From the NCBI GenBank assembly GCA_039197065.1, contig JBCCUL010000001.1, positions 186,001 through 250,000 on the forward strand: a stretch of 64,000 nucleotides of DNA. The letters are read 5' to 3'. Origin of the DNA: JANQPX01 sp039197065 (GTDB lineage Bacteria > Pseudomonadota > Alphaproteobacteria > Geminicoccales > Geminicoccaceae). The position numbers and the translations under genes are program-made. Below the pieces are notes generated by a model. That model did not search any database and was not told the origin of the DNA. It saw nothing but the letters and a program-made list of their open reading frames with translations. This document shows positions 51,836-60,673 of the stretch, in pieces (the stretch's first letter is position 1; every line of letters begins with the position of its first letter).

Positions 51836-52989
51836 GCACGCCCAGAGCGCTCCAGCAGCCGCTTGCCCTTCGCCTCAGCTCGATAGGCTTCCTGGCCTTC
51901 TGGTGTCTGCTCGCCGCCTTTCCGCTGTTCTGGATCCTGGTGATGAGCTTCAAGATCCCGGTGGACAGCTTTGCCGCCAACCCGATCTCGGTGATCTTCG
52001 GCCCGGCGACGCGTGCAGCCGGCAAGGGCTTGTCGATCATCGACATCGTCGTTGGAGCCGTCGCTCTCTTGGCGACGGGCATGCTCGCCACCCGCTGGTT
52101 GCCGAGGGCGGTCCAGACACATTCGCCCAACGGCTTGATTGCACTCGGCTGGATCATCGGCTCGCTGGTTTTCGCCATCGGCTTCATCCTCGTTTTCTTC
52201 GGTCTTTTGCCGCCGGTCCTTAACATCCTGAACGGCATCCTCGGCCCCGTCGGTTCGCCGATCATCGGCCTCACCACCGAGCATTATCAGGCCGTCTGGT
52301 GGGACAATGAGTTCTACCGAAATTTCCTGAACTCGCTCCTGGTCACCGCAGGCGTCGTCACCATCTCGCTCACCGTCGGAACGTTCGCCGGCTATGGTCT
52401 CGCGCGCTACGGTTCGCAGCTGGCGTTCTGGCTCCTGATCGCAGCGTTGATCTTCCGAGCCCTTCCGCACTCGGTTCTGGTCGCCGGCTATCTGCCGCCC
52501 TTTATCAACTCTTCGGAGATCCTCCGCCCGTTCCTGGGCGATGCGGCGCCGACGCTCTACGGCCAGCCCTGGGCGGTGATTGCGGTGCTGGTCTCGATCA
52601 ATCAGCCCTTCACCATCTGGATGCTGCGCTCCTTCTTCCAGAACATCCCGACCGAGCTGGACGAAGCCGCGCGCGTCGATGGTTGCTCTCACTTCGAAGC
52701 CTTTCGCCGCGTCATCATGCCGGTGATGTGGCCTGGTGTGATCACCACGGGCCTCTTCAGCTTCCTGCTCGCTTACAACGATTTCCTGGTGACCTCGCTT
52801 CTCCTCGATGCGCAAAATCAGACCATGGTCCCGGCGATCGTCGGCTACTTCAACCGTGAGACCACGACCACCGATCAGGTCGAGGCCATCGCTGCCGCCG
52901 TCTCGATCACCGCGCCGCTTTTCCTTCTGGTGATGGTGTTCCAGCGCCAGATCGTGAGTGGCCTGACAGCGGGGGCGGTGAAGGGGTGA
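51832..52989 (+). CDS. ABC transporter permease, MalG type, with inserted extra helices (system B)
   Basis: 385 residues, about 100 more than usual. After the first helix (LAFWCLLAAFPLFWILVMSFK) an insertion carries what look like two additional hydrophobic helices (about 63-85 and 100-125) before the standard core resumes near residue 160 (NEFYRNFLNSLLVTAGVV). The EAA motif is LDEAARVDGCSHFEAFRRVI and the end QIVSGLTAGAVKG is the MalG-type tail. Overlaps the MalF-type gene by 4 bases. Confidence 0.9.
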   Translation: MSTPRALQQPLALRLSSIGFLAFWCLLAAFPLFWILVMSFKIPVDSFAANPISVIFGPATRAAGKGLSIIDIVVGAVALLATGMLATRWLPRAVQTHSPNGLIALGWIIGSLVFAIGFILVFFGLLPPVLNILNGILGPVGSPIIGLTTEHYQAVWWDNEFYRNFLNSLLVTAGVVTISLTVGTFAGYGLARYGSQLAFWLLIAALIFRALPHSVLVAGYLPPFINSSEILRPFLGDAAPTLYGQPWAVIAVLVSINQPFTIWMLRSFFQNIPTELDEAARVDGCSHFEAFRRVIMPVMWPGVITTGLFSFLLAYNDFLVTSLLLDAQNQTMVPAIVGYFNRETTTTDQVEAIAAAVSITAPLFLLVMVFQRQIVSGLTAGAVKG

Positions 52990-52993
52990 TGAT

Positions 52994-53518
52994 ATGAATC
53001 AGGAAATCATCCAAGCTCTCCTCACCCGCGATGCCGATATGAGCAAGACGGACGAAACGCGTCGTGTCATCGAGGGCATGGTCGAGGCGCTGAACGATCA
53101 TCGCATCGACGACATCGGCGAGTTTTTTTCGGAAGACTTCGTCTGGCGCGGCAATACCGGCTGCGGCACCAAGCGCGGCCTCAAGGAATTCCAGGACAAT
53201 TGGCAACGCCCGTTTCAGGCCGCCTTCTCCGGCAAGGTCTGCATCGACGAAGCGCGGCTTTTCATGGGTGAATGGGCTGCGGGCTTTGGCGCACAGCATG
53301 CCGTGCACAGCGGCACCTTTATGGGCGTCCCTCCGACCAACAAAAAAATCGAAATCCGCTATATGGATTTCTGGAAAGTCGTTGACGGCAAAATCATCGA
53401 AAACTGGGTCAGCGTCGACTTCCCGCATGTGCTCGCACAACTCGGCGTTGACGCGTTCGACGGCGAAGGCTGGGAGCATTATGACAGCGGGGCCAAAGTC
53501 GCGCCGGTCGCACCGTGA
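52994..53518 (+). CDS. SnoaL/NTF2-like protein
   Basis: 174 residues, one NTF2-fold domain of the SnoaL-like ester cyclase/dehydratase type: VEALNDHRIDDIGEFFSEDFVWRG opening, RGLKEFQDNWQ, then KIEIRYMDFWKVVDGKIIENWV. Four bases after the permease gene, so it belongs to the transport operon. A related double-domain protein is encoded at 56642. Members act on small ring or hydroxyl-bearing compounds; the reaction here is not known. Confidence 0.8.
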   Translation: MNQEIIQALLTRDADMSKTDETRRVIEGMVEALNDHRIDDIGEFFSEDFVWRGNTGCGTKRGLKEFQDNWQRPFQAAFSGKVCIDEARLFMGEWAAGFGAQHAVHSGTFMGVPPTNKKIEIRYMDFWKVVDGKIIENWVSVDFPHVLAQLGVDAFDGEGWEHYDSGAKVAPVAP

Positions 53519-53551
53519 CCTGGTTCACTTGGTAAGGAGTAATCTAGGGCA

Positions 53552-54859
53552 ATGCCTGAATACCTGAAACGCGGTAAACCCGAAGCCGATCGCGCAGAAG
53601 ATGACGCGAAGGTACGTGCTACAGTCGAAGGCATCCTCGCCGACATCGAGGAGCGCGGCGATGCGGCCGTGCGCGAACTCTCCGAAAAATTCGACAATTA
53701 CGCGCCCGAGAGCTTTCGCCTGAGCGAGCAGGACATCGAAGCCGCCATGTCCAAGATGGCGCCGCGTGATCTCGAGGACATCAAATATGCCCAGGCGCAG
53801 ATCCGCCGCTTCGCCGAAGCACAGCGCGCCTCGATGACGGACATCGAAATCGAGACCGAGCCCGGCGTCATCCTCGGCCACAAGAACATTCCGGTGCAGT
53901 CGGTCGGCTGCTATGTGCCGGGCGGCAAGTTTCCGCTGATCGCCGCAGCCCACATGTCGGTGCTCACCGCGTCCGTCGCCGGCGTGCCGCGCATCCTTGC
54001 CACATCGCCGGCGCAGCAGGGAGAGCCGCATCCGGCGATCGTCACCGCGATGCATCTCGGCGGTGCGCACGAGATCTATGTCCTTGGCGGCATTCAGGCG
54101 GTTGGTGCGATGGCGCTTGGCACCGAGAGCATCGCGCCTGTCGATATGCTGGTCGGCCCTGGCAATGCGTTCGTCGCTGAAGCCAAGCGTCAGCTTTTCG
54201 GCCGCGTCGGTATCGACCTGTTCGCCGGCCCGACCGAGACGCTTGTGGTTGCCGATGAAACCGTCGACGCCGAGATGTGTGCGACCGATCTTTTGGGCCA
54301 GGCCGAGCATGGCTATGACAGCCCAGCCGTCTTCGTCACCAACTCCCGCCGCCTCGCCGAAGATACCATGGCGGAGATCGACCGGATCTTGCAGATCCTA
54401 CCGACTGCGAAGACCGCGTCCGTTTCTTGGCAGGACTATGGCGAAGTCATTCTTTGCGACTCGTATGAAGAAATGCTGGAGGTCGCCGAGGATATCGCGT
54501 CCGAACATGTGCAGATCATGACCGATCGGGACGACTGGTTCCTCGACAACATGACCGCCTATGGCGCGCTCTTCCTCGGCCCGCGCACCAACGTCTCCTA
54601 CGGCGACAAATGCATCGGCACCAACCACACGCTGCCCACCAAGAAGGCGGGGCGTTACACCGGCGGTCTTTGGGTCGGCAAGTTCCTGAAGACGCACACC
54701 TACCAGAAGGTCATGACCGACGAGGCGTCCGCCAAGATGGGCGAATATTGCTCGCGGCTTTGCATCATGGAAGGTTTCGCCGGCCATGCCGAGCAGGCGA
54801 ATGTGCGCGTGCGTCGTTACGGTGGCCGCAACATTCCCTATGGCGGGGCTGCGGATTAA
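53552..54859 (+). CDS. HisD-family dehydrogenase, sulfopropanediol 3-dehydrogenase (HpsN)-like paralogue
   Basis: 435 residues of the histidinol dehydrogenase family. Zinc ligands and catalytic residues are kept: LLGQAEHG (Gln, His), ASEHVQI (catalytic Glu-His), GDKCIGTNHTLPT (Asp) and EGFAGHAEQAN (Glu/His). The sequence style (YLKRGKPEAD start, LWVGKFLKTHTYQKV) and the catabolic context argue against histidine synthesis. They point to the HpsN-like group that oxidises a primary alcohol to an acid with NAD+. The start is supported by AAGGAG. The gene overlaps the SDR gene by one base. Confidence 0.85.
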   Translation: MPEYLKRGKPEADRAEDDAKVRATVEGILADIEERGDAAVRELSEKFDNYAPESFRLSEQDIEAAMSKMAPRDLEDIKYAQAQIRRFAEAQRASMTDIEIETEPGVILGHKNIPVQSVGCYVPGGKFPLIAAAHMSVLTASVAGVPRILATSPAQQGEPHPAIVTAMHLGGAHEIYVLGGIQAVGAMALGTESIAPVDMLVGPGNAFVAEAKRQLFGRVGIDLFAGPTETLVVADETVDAEMCATDLLGQAEHGYDSPAVFVTNSRRLAEDTMAEIDRILQILPTAKTASVSWQDYGEVILCDSYEEMLEVAEDIASEHVQIMTDRDDWFLDNMTAYGALFLGPRTNVSYGDKCIGTNHTLPTKKAGRYTGGLWVGKFLKTHTYQKVMTDEASAKMGEYCSRLCIMEGFAGHAEQANVRVRRYGGRNIPYGGAAD

Positions 54860-55623
54860 TGAAGCTACCGACCACGCCAAGCTTCCGCCTGGACGGTAAA
54901 CGGGCGCTGGTCGCCGGCGCGTCGTCGGGCATCGGCCTCGGCGCTGCCGTCGCTCTTGCCGAAGCCGGCGCTCATGTCGTGATGGCTGCGCGCGGCGAGG
55001 ATCGATTGCGCGATGCGGTTGCGGCAATGACCGATGCTGGCCATTCCGCTGAGCCGCTGATCTTCGATGTCGCCGACATCGAGTCGATGAACGACAAGCT
55101 TGCGCCGTTCGGTGCGTTCGACGTGCTCGTCAACTCGGCGGGCATCGCACGGCACGCACCCGCCGTCGAGACCGACCCTGCCAACTACGACGCGGTCATG
55201 GCAGCGAACGTCAGGGGCGCCCACTTCCTCGCTTCCGCCGTCGCCAAGTCCATGCTGGCCGCCAAGCGGCCCGGCTCGATCATGACGATTTCCAGTCAGA
55301 TGGGGCATGTCGGCGGCGTCGACCGCTCGGTTTATGCGGCGTCCAAGCATGCGGTCGAGGGCATGACCAAGTCGATGGCGATCGAGTGGGGACCGAAGGG
55401 CATTCGCGTCAACACCATCTGCCCGACCTTCATTCGCACGCCGCTTACCGAGCAGACCTTCGAACGTCCGGAACGTGTTGACTGGATCAAATCAAAAATA
55501 AAACTCGGCCGGGTCGGCGAGGTCGAGGATATCATGGGTGCTGTTGTGTTCCTCGCCTCTGACGCCTCCGCGCTCATCACCGGCGCATCCCTCCTGATCG
55601 ACGGTGGCTGGACGGCGGGCTGA
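54859..55623 (+). CDS. SDR-family NAD(P)-dependent dehydrogenase
   Basis: 254 residues, classical short-chain dehydrogenase. The cofactor loop GASSGIGLG, the NSAGIA strand, and the catalytic Ser in TISSQMGHVGG with Y-A-A-S-K are present. The C-terminal LIDGGWTAG is the usual ending. It would oxidise or reduce a hydroxyl/keto pair in the pathway of this operon. The ATG overlaps the HisD-like stop and the stop overlaps the LacI gene start. Confidence 0.9.
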   Translation: MKLPTTPSFRLDGKRALVAGASSGIGLGAAVALAEAGAHVVMAARGEDRLRDAVAAMTDAGHSAEPLIFDVADIESMNDKLAPFGAFDVLVNSAGIARHAPAVETDPANYDAVMAANVRGAHFLASAVAKSMLAAKRPGSIMTISSQMGHVGGVDRSVYAASKHAVEGMTKSMAIEWGPKGIRVNTICPTFIRTPLTEQTFERPERVDWIKSKIKLGRVGEVEDIMGAVVFLASDASALITGASLLIDGGWTAG

Positions 55624-56645
55624 TGGGCGGGGCGAGGGTCACATCGATCCAGGTGGCGAAGAGGGCAGGGGTCAGCCAGTCCGCCGTCTCGCGCGTGTTC
55701 ACGCCCGGCGCCAGCGTCTCGCAAAAGACCAAGGACAAAGTCAAGAAGGCCGCCGAAGAGCTCGGCTATCGCCCGAACGTGCTCGCCCGCTCTCTGATCA
55801 CCGGCCGCAGCCGCATGATCGGGCTGCTGGTCGCTTATCTGGAAAACTATTTCTATCCGGAGGCGTTGGAAAAACTCTCGAACGCGCTCCAGAAAAAAGG
55901 CTATCACGTCCTCGTCTTCATGGCCGAGAAGACCACCGGCAATATCGACAAGGTGCTGGACGAGATCCTGGATTATCAGGTCGACGGCATCATCATGGCC
56001 TCGGTCGATATCTCGTCCGGCCTGGCGGCGCGTTGCCAGGCTGCCGGCGTGCCGGTGGTGCTGTTCAATCGCAATCAGGATGACGAGCGCCTTTCGGCAG
56101 TGACGTCCGACAATGTTGCCGGTGGCCGCAAGATCGCCGACTTTCTGATCCGCGGTGGCCATCAACGCATCGGCTATATCGCCGGCTGGGAAGGGGCGTC
56201 GACCCAGCGCGACCGCGAGGCCGGATTCCGACGGGGCCTCGCCGAGCATGACGTCGCGCTCTATGCCCGTGACAGCGGCGCGTTCCGTTATGAAGAGGCG
56301 CAGGCCGCGGCCTTGCGCATGTTCGACAGAGCGGATCGGCCGGACGCCGTGTTCATCGCCAACGATCACATGGCGTTCGCCGTCATGGACGTGTTGCGCA
56401 GCGAACTCGGCCTTGACGTCCCTGGGGATGTCTCCGTGGTCGGCTTTGATGACGTGCCGCTCGCTGCCTGGCCGGCCTATAATCTGACCACCGTCCGCCA
56501 GCGCGCCAATTCGATGGTCAAGGAAACCGTCGCGACCCTGCTCGCCCATATCGAGCATCGTCAGACGACGCCGCGTCGTATCGCGATCGAAGGGCCGCTA
56601 ATCGTGCGCGGCTCGGCCCGCAAACCCGAGGACTGGAGCGAATGA
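55623..56645 (+). CDS. LacI-family transcriptional regulator
   Basis: 340 residues. The N-terminal helix-turn-helix is TSIQVAKRAGVSQSAVSRVF with the hinge YRPNVLARSL, followed by a periplasmic-binding-protein-like ligand domain (about 65-335) with VVLFNRNQDD, GHQRIGYIAG and VSVVGFDDVPLA. It is embedded inside the catabolic operon with overlaps on both sides, so it is co-expressed with the genes it probably controls. Likely operators have a central CG; a candidate lies at 48073. Confidence 0.92.
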   Translation: MGGARVTSIQVAKRAGVSQSAVSRVFTPGASVSQKTKDKVKKAAEELGYRPNVLARSLITGRSRMIGLLVAYLENYFYPEALEKLSNALQKKGYHVLVFMAEKTTGNIDKVLDEILDYQVDGIIMASVDISSGLAARCQAAGVPVVLFNRNQDDERLSAVTSDNVAGGRKIADFLIRGGHQRIGYIAGWEGASTQRDREAGFRRGLAEHDVALYARDSGAFRYEEAQAAALRMFDRADRPDAVFIANDHMAFAVMDVLRSELGLDVPGDVSVVGFDDVPLAAWPAYNLTTVRQRANSMVKETVATLLAHIEHRQTTPRRIAIEGPLIVRGSARKPEDWSE

Positions 56646-57610
56646 AAGGTTTCGATCCCAAGTGGCGCGACTTGCCGGACTATATTCTCGGCATCACCAA
56701 GGCGATCTGGGAAGACCGTGACATCGCCGGGTTGCATCATTGGTACACTGACGATCTCGCCGTGCGCACGCCGGCATCGGTGGTGCGCGGCAACAAAGAT
56801 GTCATCGCAGCGACCATGGCGACGCTCGCCGAGTTTCCGGACCGCCAGCTCCTCGGCGAGGATGTGATCTGGTCCGGCGACGAGGATGAAGGCTTTCTCT
56901 CCTCCCACCGCCTGCTTTGCCTCGCCACCCACAGCCGACCCGGTGTCTATGGAGAGCCGACCGGCAAGCGATTGGCCTATCGCGTGTTGGCGGATTGTGC
57001 GGCGATCAATGATCAGATCTATGACGAGTGGATGGTGCGCGATCAGGGCGCGATCGTCCGCCAGCTCGGCCTCGATCCGAAGGACTACGCGCGCGATCTG
57101 ATCGAACGTGAGGGCGGTCCCGAGAACTGCGTCAAGCCGATCACGCCTGACAATGACATCACCCCTCGCTACACCGGTCGCGGGAATGACCACGAGATCG
57201 GCCAGCGCCACGCCGAGATCCTGACCAGGATCATGGGTGCCGAAATGTCAGTGATCCCCGCCTGTTATGATCGCGCCTGCCATCTCGAACTGCCGGGCGG
57301 CGTCACCGACCACGGCCATACCGGCGCCGACCAGTTCTGGATGGGCCTGCGCGCCAGCTTCCCGTCGGCCGAGTTCAGCATCGACCATCAGATCGGCCGC
57401 TCAGATGAAGGCATGCCCGATCGCGCCGCCATCAGATGGTCGCTGCACGGTCGGCATGACGGCTGGGGAACCTTCGGGGCGCCGACGGGCGCCAACGTTT
57501 ACATTATGGGCATTAGTCACGCGGAGTTCGGGACGTGGGGACTTAGGCGCGACTACACGCTGATCGACGAGACCGCGATCTGGAAGCAGATCCTATTGCA
57601 GACAGGATAG
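56642..57610 (+). CDS. Tandem SnoaL/NTF2-like domain protein
   Basis: 322 residues with two NTF2-fold SnoaL-like domains, about 10-150 (IAGLHHWYTDDLAVRTPASVVRG) and 185-320 (MSVIPACYDRACHLELPGGV, TGADQFWMGL, DRAAIRWSLHGRHDG). The domains diverge from each other and from the single-domain protein at 52994. The start overlaps the LacI stop by 4 bases (ATGA). Probably acts on a pathway intermediate; no catalytic residues can be assigned with confidence. Confidence 0.8.
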   Translation: MKGFDPKWRDLPDYILGITKAIWEDRDIAGLHHWYTDDLAVRTPASVVRGNKDVIAATMATLAEFPDRQLLGEDVIWSGDEDEGFLSSHRLLCLATHSRPGVYGEPTGKRLAYRVLADCAAINDQIYDEWMVRDQGAIVRQLGLDPKDYARDLIEREGGPENCVKPITPDNDITPRYTGRGNDHEIGQRHAEILTRIMGAEMSVIPACYDRACHLELPGGVTDHGHTGADQFWMGLRASFPSAEFSIDHQIGRSDEGMPDRAAIRWSLHGRHDGWGTFGAPTGANVYIMGISHAEFGTWGLRRDYTLIDETAIWKQILLQTG

Positions 57611-57613
57611 ATC

Positions 57614-58585
57614 ATGACACCCCAAGAGATGGAAAAGCGAATTGTCCGCTATGGCGATATGAAGCCTTGCAAGACAGCGTTCATCGACACGCACACTCCC
57701 GGTTCCGATCAGAAGGAGAACTTCACGATCATCGGCGGCGGCGTCTCCGAGAGCCCGGATCAGCATGTCCATATCAAGGAAACGCCCGGCTTCAACATCG
57801 GTGCCGCCGGTCAGCCGCCGAAATGCCGGAATTCGCTCCACTCGCACCGCACCGCCGAGGTTTTCTTCGTCCTTAAAGGCAAGTGGCGGTTCTTCTGGGG
57901 GCGTTACGGTACCGCGGGCGAGGTGACGCTCGAAGAGGGTGACATCTTCAACATCCCAACCGGCATTTTCCGTGGCTTCGAGAATATCGGCACCGACTAC
58001 GGCATGATCATGGCGATCCTCGGTGGCGACGATGCCGGCGGCGGCGTCATCTGGGCGCCCCAGGTGATCGAAGAAGCGCGCGATCACGGCCTTGTCCTCG
58101 GCGAAAACGGCTCGCTCTACGACACCAAGAAAGGCGAGGCCCTGCCGGAGGGTATCGCGCCAATGCCCGTCCTCAGCGAGGACGAGCTTACTCAATTTCC
58201 GGAGACGCCGGTCAACGATGTCGTGCCCGCTTACGTCGCGCGCTATCAGGACATGATGGCGTTGGCGTCGCGCCAACCCGCTGACGTCATCGGTGAGCAT
58301 GCGTTGATCAAGGATCGCCCTGGCTTTGACGTTGACTTCCTGACGCGCGGCTCGATCGACGTTGCGCCCTACACCACCGAGCGCCACGAAATCATCATGA
58401 TCATGCGCGGCCACTGGCAACTTGGCTGGGAAGGTGGACGGGCGACTCTCGCGCCTGGCGATGTCTGCGCCGTGCCGCCCGGTCTCGCCCGTGCACTCAC
58501 GCCTGCGATGACCGGCGAAGCCAGCCTCTTCCGCGTCCGCAACACCTCGGACCCCGCAGGGCCGACTCGGACTTCGTTGACTTAA
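57614..58585 (+). CDS. Bicupin protein
   Basis: 323 residues with two cupin barrels. The first has LHSHRTAEVFFVLKGKW and a downstream GDIFNIPTGIFRG; the second has TTERHEIIMIMRGHWQ and GDVCAVPPGLAR. The first barrel keeps a His-x-His pair and Glu for metal; the second lacks the full set. The arrangement is seen in dioxygenases (gentisate type) and isomerases, but the function here is unknown. Three bases after the SnoaL-like gene. Confidence 0.82.
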   Translation: MTPQEMEKRIVRYGDMKPCKTAFIDTHTPGSDQKENFTIIGGGVSESPDQHVHIKETPGFNIGAAGQPPKCRNSLHSHRTAEVFFVLKGKWRFFWGRYGTAGEVTLEEGDIFNIPTGIFRGFENIGTDYGMIMAILGGDDAGGGVIWAPQVIEEARDHGLVLGENGSLYDTKKGEALPEGIAPMPVLSEDELTQFPETPVNDVVPAYVARYQDMMALASRQPADVIGEHALIKDRPGFDVDFLTRGSIDVAPYTTERHEIIMIMRGHWQLGWEGGRATLAPGDVCAVPPGLARALTPAMTGEASLFRVRNTSDPAGPTRTSLT

Positions 58586-58596
58586 GGATTGAGACT

Positions 58597-59730
58597 GTGA
58601 CGAGAATTCTGACCACCCATGTCGGCTCACTGCCGCGTTCACAGGCCGTCGCCGACTTCATCTTCGCCCGTGAACGCGAAGAGGATTATGACCAGGCCGC
58701 CTTCGATGCTTGCATGACGGAGGCGGTCGACGAGACCGTGCGTCGGCAAAAGGATTGCGGCATTGACATCGTCTCCGATGGCGAGACCTCCAAGATCTCC
58801 TATTCAACTTACGTCAAGGATCGCTACACTGGCTTCTCCGGCGATAGCCCGAGAAACGCGCCCGCGGATCTGAAGCTCTTCCCGAGTTTTCTCGAACGCC
58901 TCGCCAATGCAGGCGGCACACCACAGTTCGCGCGCCCTTGCTGTACCGGCGAGGTGACGCCGAAGGATGGGGACGATCTCAAGAAGGACCTTTCGAACCT
59001 TGGGACGGCGCTTGCCAAGCACGGTGTCGAACGCGCCTTCATGAACGCCGCATCGCCCGGCGTGATCTCGCAGTTTCTGCCGAACCAGCATTACCCCTCG
59101 CGCGAAAAATATCTCGCAGCACTCGCCGAGGCGATGCAGGGCGAATATGAAGAGATCGTCGAAGCCGGCCTCGACATCCAGCTGGACTGTCCTGACCTTG
59201 CTCTGGCCCGCCACGTCATCTACAGCGACCTTTCCGACGACGATTTCTTGAAGGCGGCCGATGGCCATGTCGACGCACTCAATCATGCCCTTCGCAACAT
59301 CCCTCAGGAGAAAATCCGGGTGCATATCTGCTGGGGCAACTATGAAGGCCCGCATCTCTGCGACATTCCCATGGCCAAAGTCTTTTCGACCCTGATGCGC
59401 ACCAAGTCGCGCTATGTGCTGTTCGAAACCTCCAATCCGCGCCATGCCCATGAATGGACGGTGTTTGAGGAAAGGAAGGCGGAAATCCCTGAGGATAAGA
59501 TCCTTGTTCCGGGCGTGGTCGACACCACCACCAACTTCGTCGAGCATCCTGAATTGGTCGCTCAGCGCATCGGCCGCTTCGCCGATATCGTCGGGCAGGA
59601 CCGCGTCATCGCAGGCACGGATTGCGGCTTCGGCACGTTCGCCGGCTTCGGTGCGGTCGATCCCGAGATTGCCTTTGCCAAACTGAAGACGCTCGCTGAA
59701 GGTGCAGCGATCGCATCCTCACGATGCTGA
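58597..59730 (+). CDS. MetE-like (cobalamin-independent methionine synthase II family) zinc alkyltransferase
   Basis: 377 residues, equivalent to the catalytic C-terminal half of MetE only. The opening TTHVGSLPRS and the zinc ligands (His and Cys in VHICWGNYEG, Cys in GTDCGFGTF) are intact. Stand-alone proteins of this type include core methionine synthases, methyltransferases in osmolyte catabolism and the epoxyalkane:coenzyme M transferase. Location inside a catabolic operon suggests methyl or alkyl removal from the substrate rather than methionine supply. Starts at GTG. Confidence 0.83.
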   Translation: MTRILTTHVGSLPRSQAVADFIFAREREEDYDQAAFDACMTEAVDETVRRQKDCGIDIVSDGETSKISYSTYVKDRYTGFSGDSPRNAPADLKLFPSFLERLANAGGTPQFARPCCTGEVTPKDGDDLKKDLSNLGTALAKHGVERAFMNAASPGVISQFLPNQHYPSREKYLAALAEAMQGEYEEIVEAGLDIQLDCPDLALARHVIYSDLSDDDFLKAADGHVDALNHALRNIPQEKIRVHICWGNYEGPHLCDIPMAKVFSTLMRTKSRYVLFETSNPRHAHEWTVFEERKAEIPEDKILVPGVVDTTTNFVEHPELVAQRIGRFADIVGQDRVIAGTDCGFGTFAGFGAVDPEIAFAKLKTLAEGAAIASSRC

Positions 59731-59740
59731 CGAAACGGCG

Positions 59741-60661
59741 ATGAGGTCGGAGACGGCCTCAACTCCCAGCGATGGTGAAGGCAAGCAGGAGGCGAACCCT
59801 AACATTCTATTGGGTGTGGCCTCGGCTGTCGCCGTCATCTTTATCTGGTCCGGGTTTATCGTCTTTTCTCGAGCCGGTGTCGTAACGAGCCTCACGGCCT
59901 TCGATATCACCGCACTTCGCTTCACTGTCGCCGGCCTGCTGGTCTTGCCCTTCGCTTATGCCTGGTGGCCGCGCCATCTGTCGCTCAAGGCGCAGGCGAT
60001 CATGGCGCTTTGCGGTCCCGGCGCCGTCTATTCTATCCTCGTTTATCTCGGTTTGAGCGAGGCGTCCGCGGCCTATGGTGGTGTCTTCGCTAACGGATCG
60101 CTGCCGATCTTCACCCTGCTGCTGCTTTTCGTTCTCTCCGGCGAGCGTCCGAAGTCGCATCAGTTTATGGCGGTTGGGATCATTATGGCGGGCGGCGTGC
60201 TGCTCGGTTTACCCGGCATGATGGCCGGCGGCGCGGACGTTATGACGGGTATCGCCCTCTTTCTTTTCGGCTCGGCCATTCTGTCGGTCTATATCGTTGG
60301 CGTGCGACGCTGGGCGTTGACGCCAAAGCAGGCGCTGGCGCTGATCAATGTGCCGAACGCCCTGATTTTTTTGCCGCTCTGGTTCCTTTTTCTGCCAAGC
60401 GGCATTGCGGATGCCGATCTCTCGACGGTTCTTTTTCAGGCCGCGTTTCAGGGATTAGGGCCGGGCTTCCTGGCTGTCATCCTCTTCGCGCTCGCCGCCT
60501 TCCATCTGGGGCCGACGCCCACCGCCGGTTTTTCAGCCGCCGTTCCGGCAACGGCAGCCCTGCTCGCGGTTCCGGTCCTCTCGGAAGTGCCTGGCCCGAT
60601 GGAGTGGGGCGGTATCGTCATCGTGACCGTCGGTCTGGCCCTTTTGGTGGCAAAACGCTGA
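59741..60661 (+). CDS. EamA/DMT-family transporter
   Basis: 306 residues from the ATG at 59741; an earlier in-frame GTG lies inside the MetE-like gene. Ten membrane helices form two EamA repeats (about 20-150 and 165-300), with the ALRFTVAGLLVLPFA and ending PGPMEWGGIVIVTVGLALLVAKR. Drug/metabolite exporters of this type excrete amino acids or pathway by-products. Last gene of the catabolic run; it converges with the system C ATPase gene. Confidence 0.85.
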   Translation: MRSETASTPSDGEGKQEANPNILLGVASAVAVIFIWSGFIVFSRAGVVTSLTAFDITALRFTVAGLLVLPFAYAWWPRHLSLKAQAIMALCGPGAVYSILVYLGLSEASAAYGGVFANGSLPIFTLLLLFVLSGERPKSHQFMAVGIIMAGGVLLGLPGMMAGGADVMTGIALFLFGSAILSVYIVGVRRWALTPKQALALINVPNALIFLPLWFLFLPSGIADADLSTVLFQAAFQGLGPGFLAVILFALAAFHLGPTPTAGFSAAVPATAALLAVPVLSEVPGPMEWGGIVIVTVGLALLVAKR

Positions 60662-60673
60662 GCCTCGCGGTCA

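Noticed and set aside
53552..54859. Histidine biosynthesis gene hisD
   Set aside because: No other his genes are adjacent, the flanking genes are catabolic and transport genes, and the sequence style is that of the HpsN-like paralogue group.
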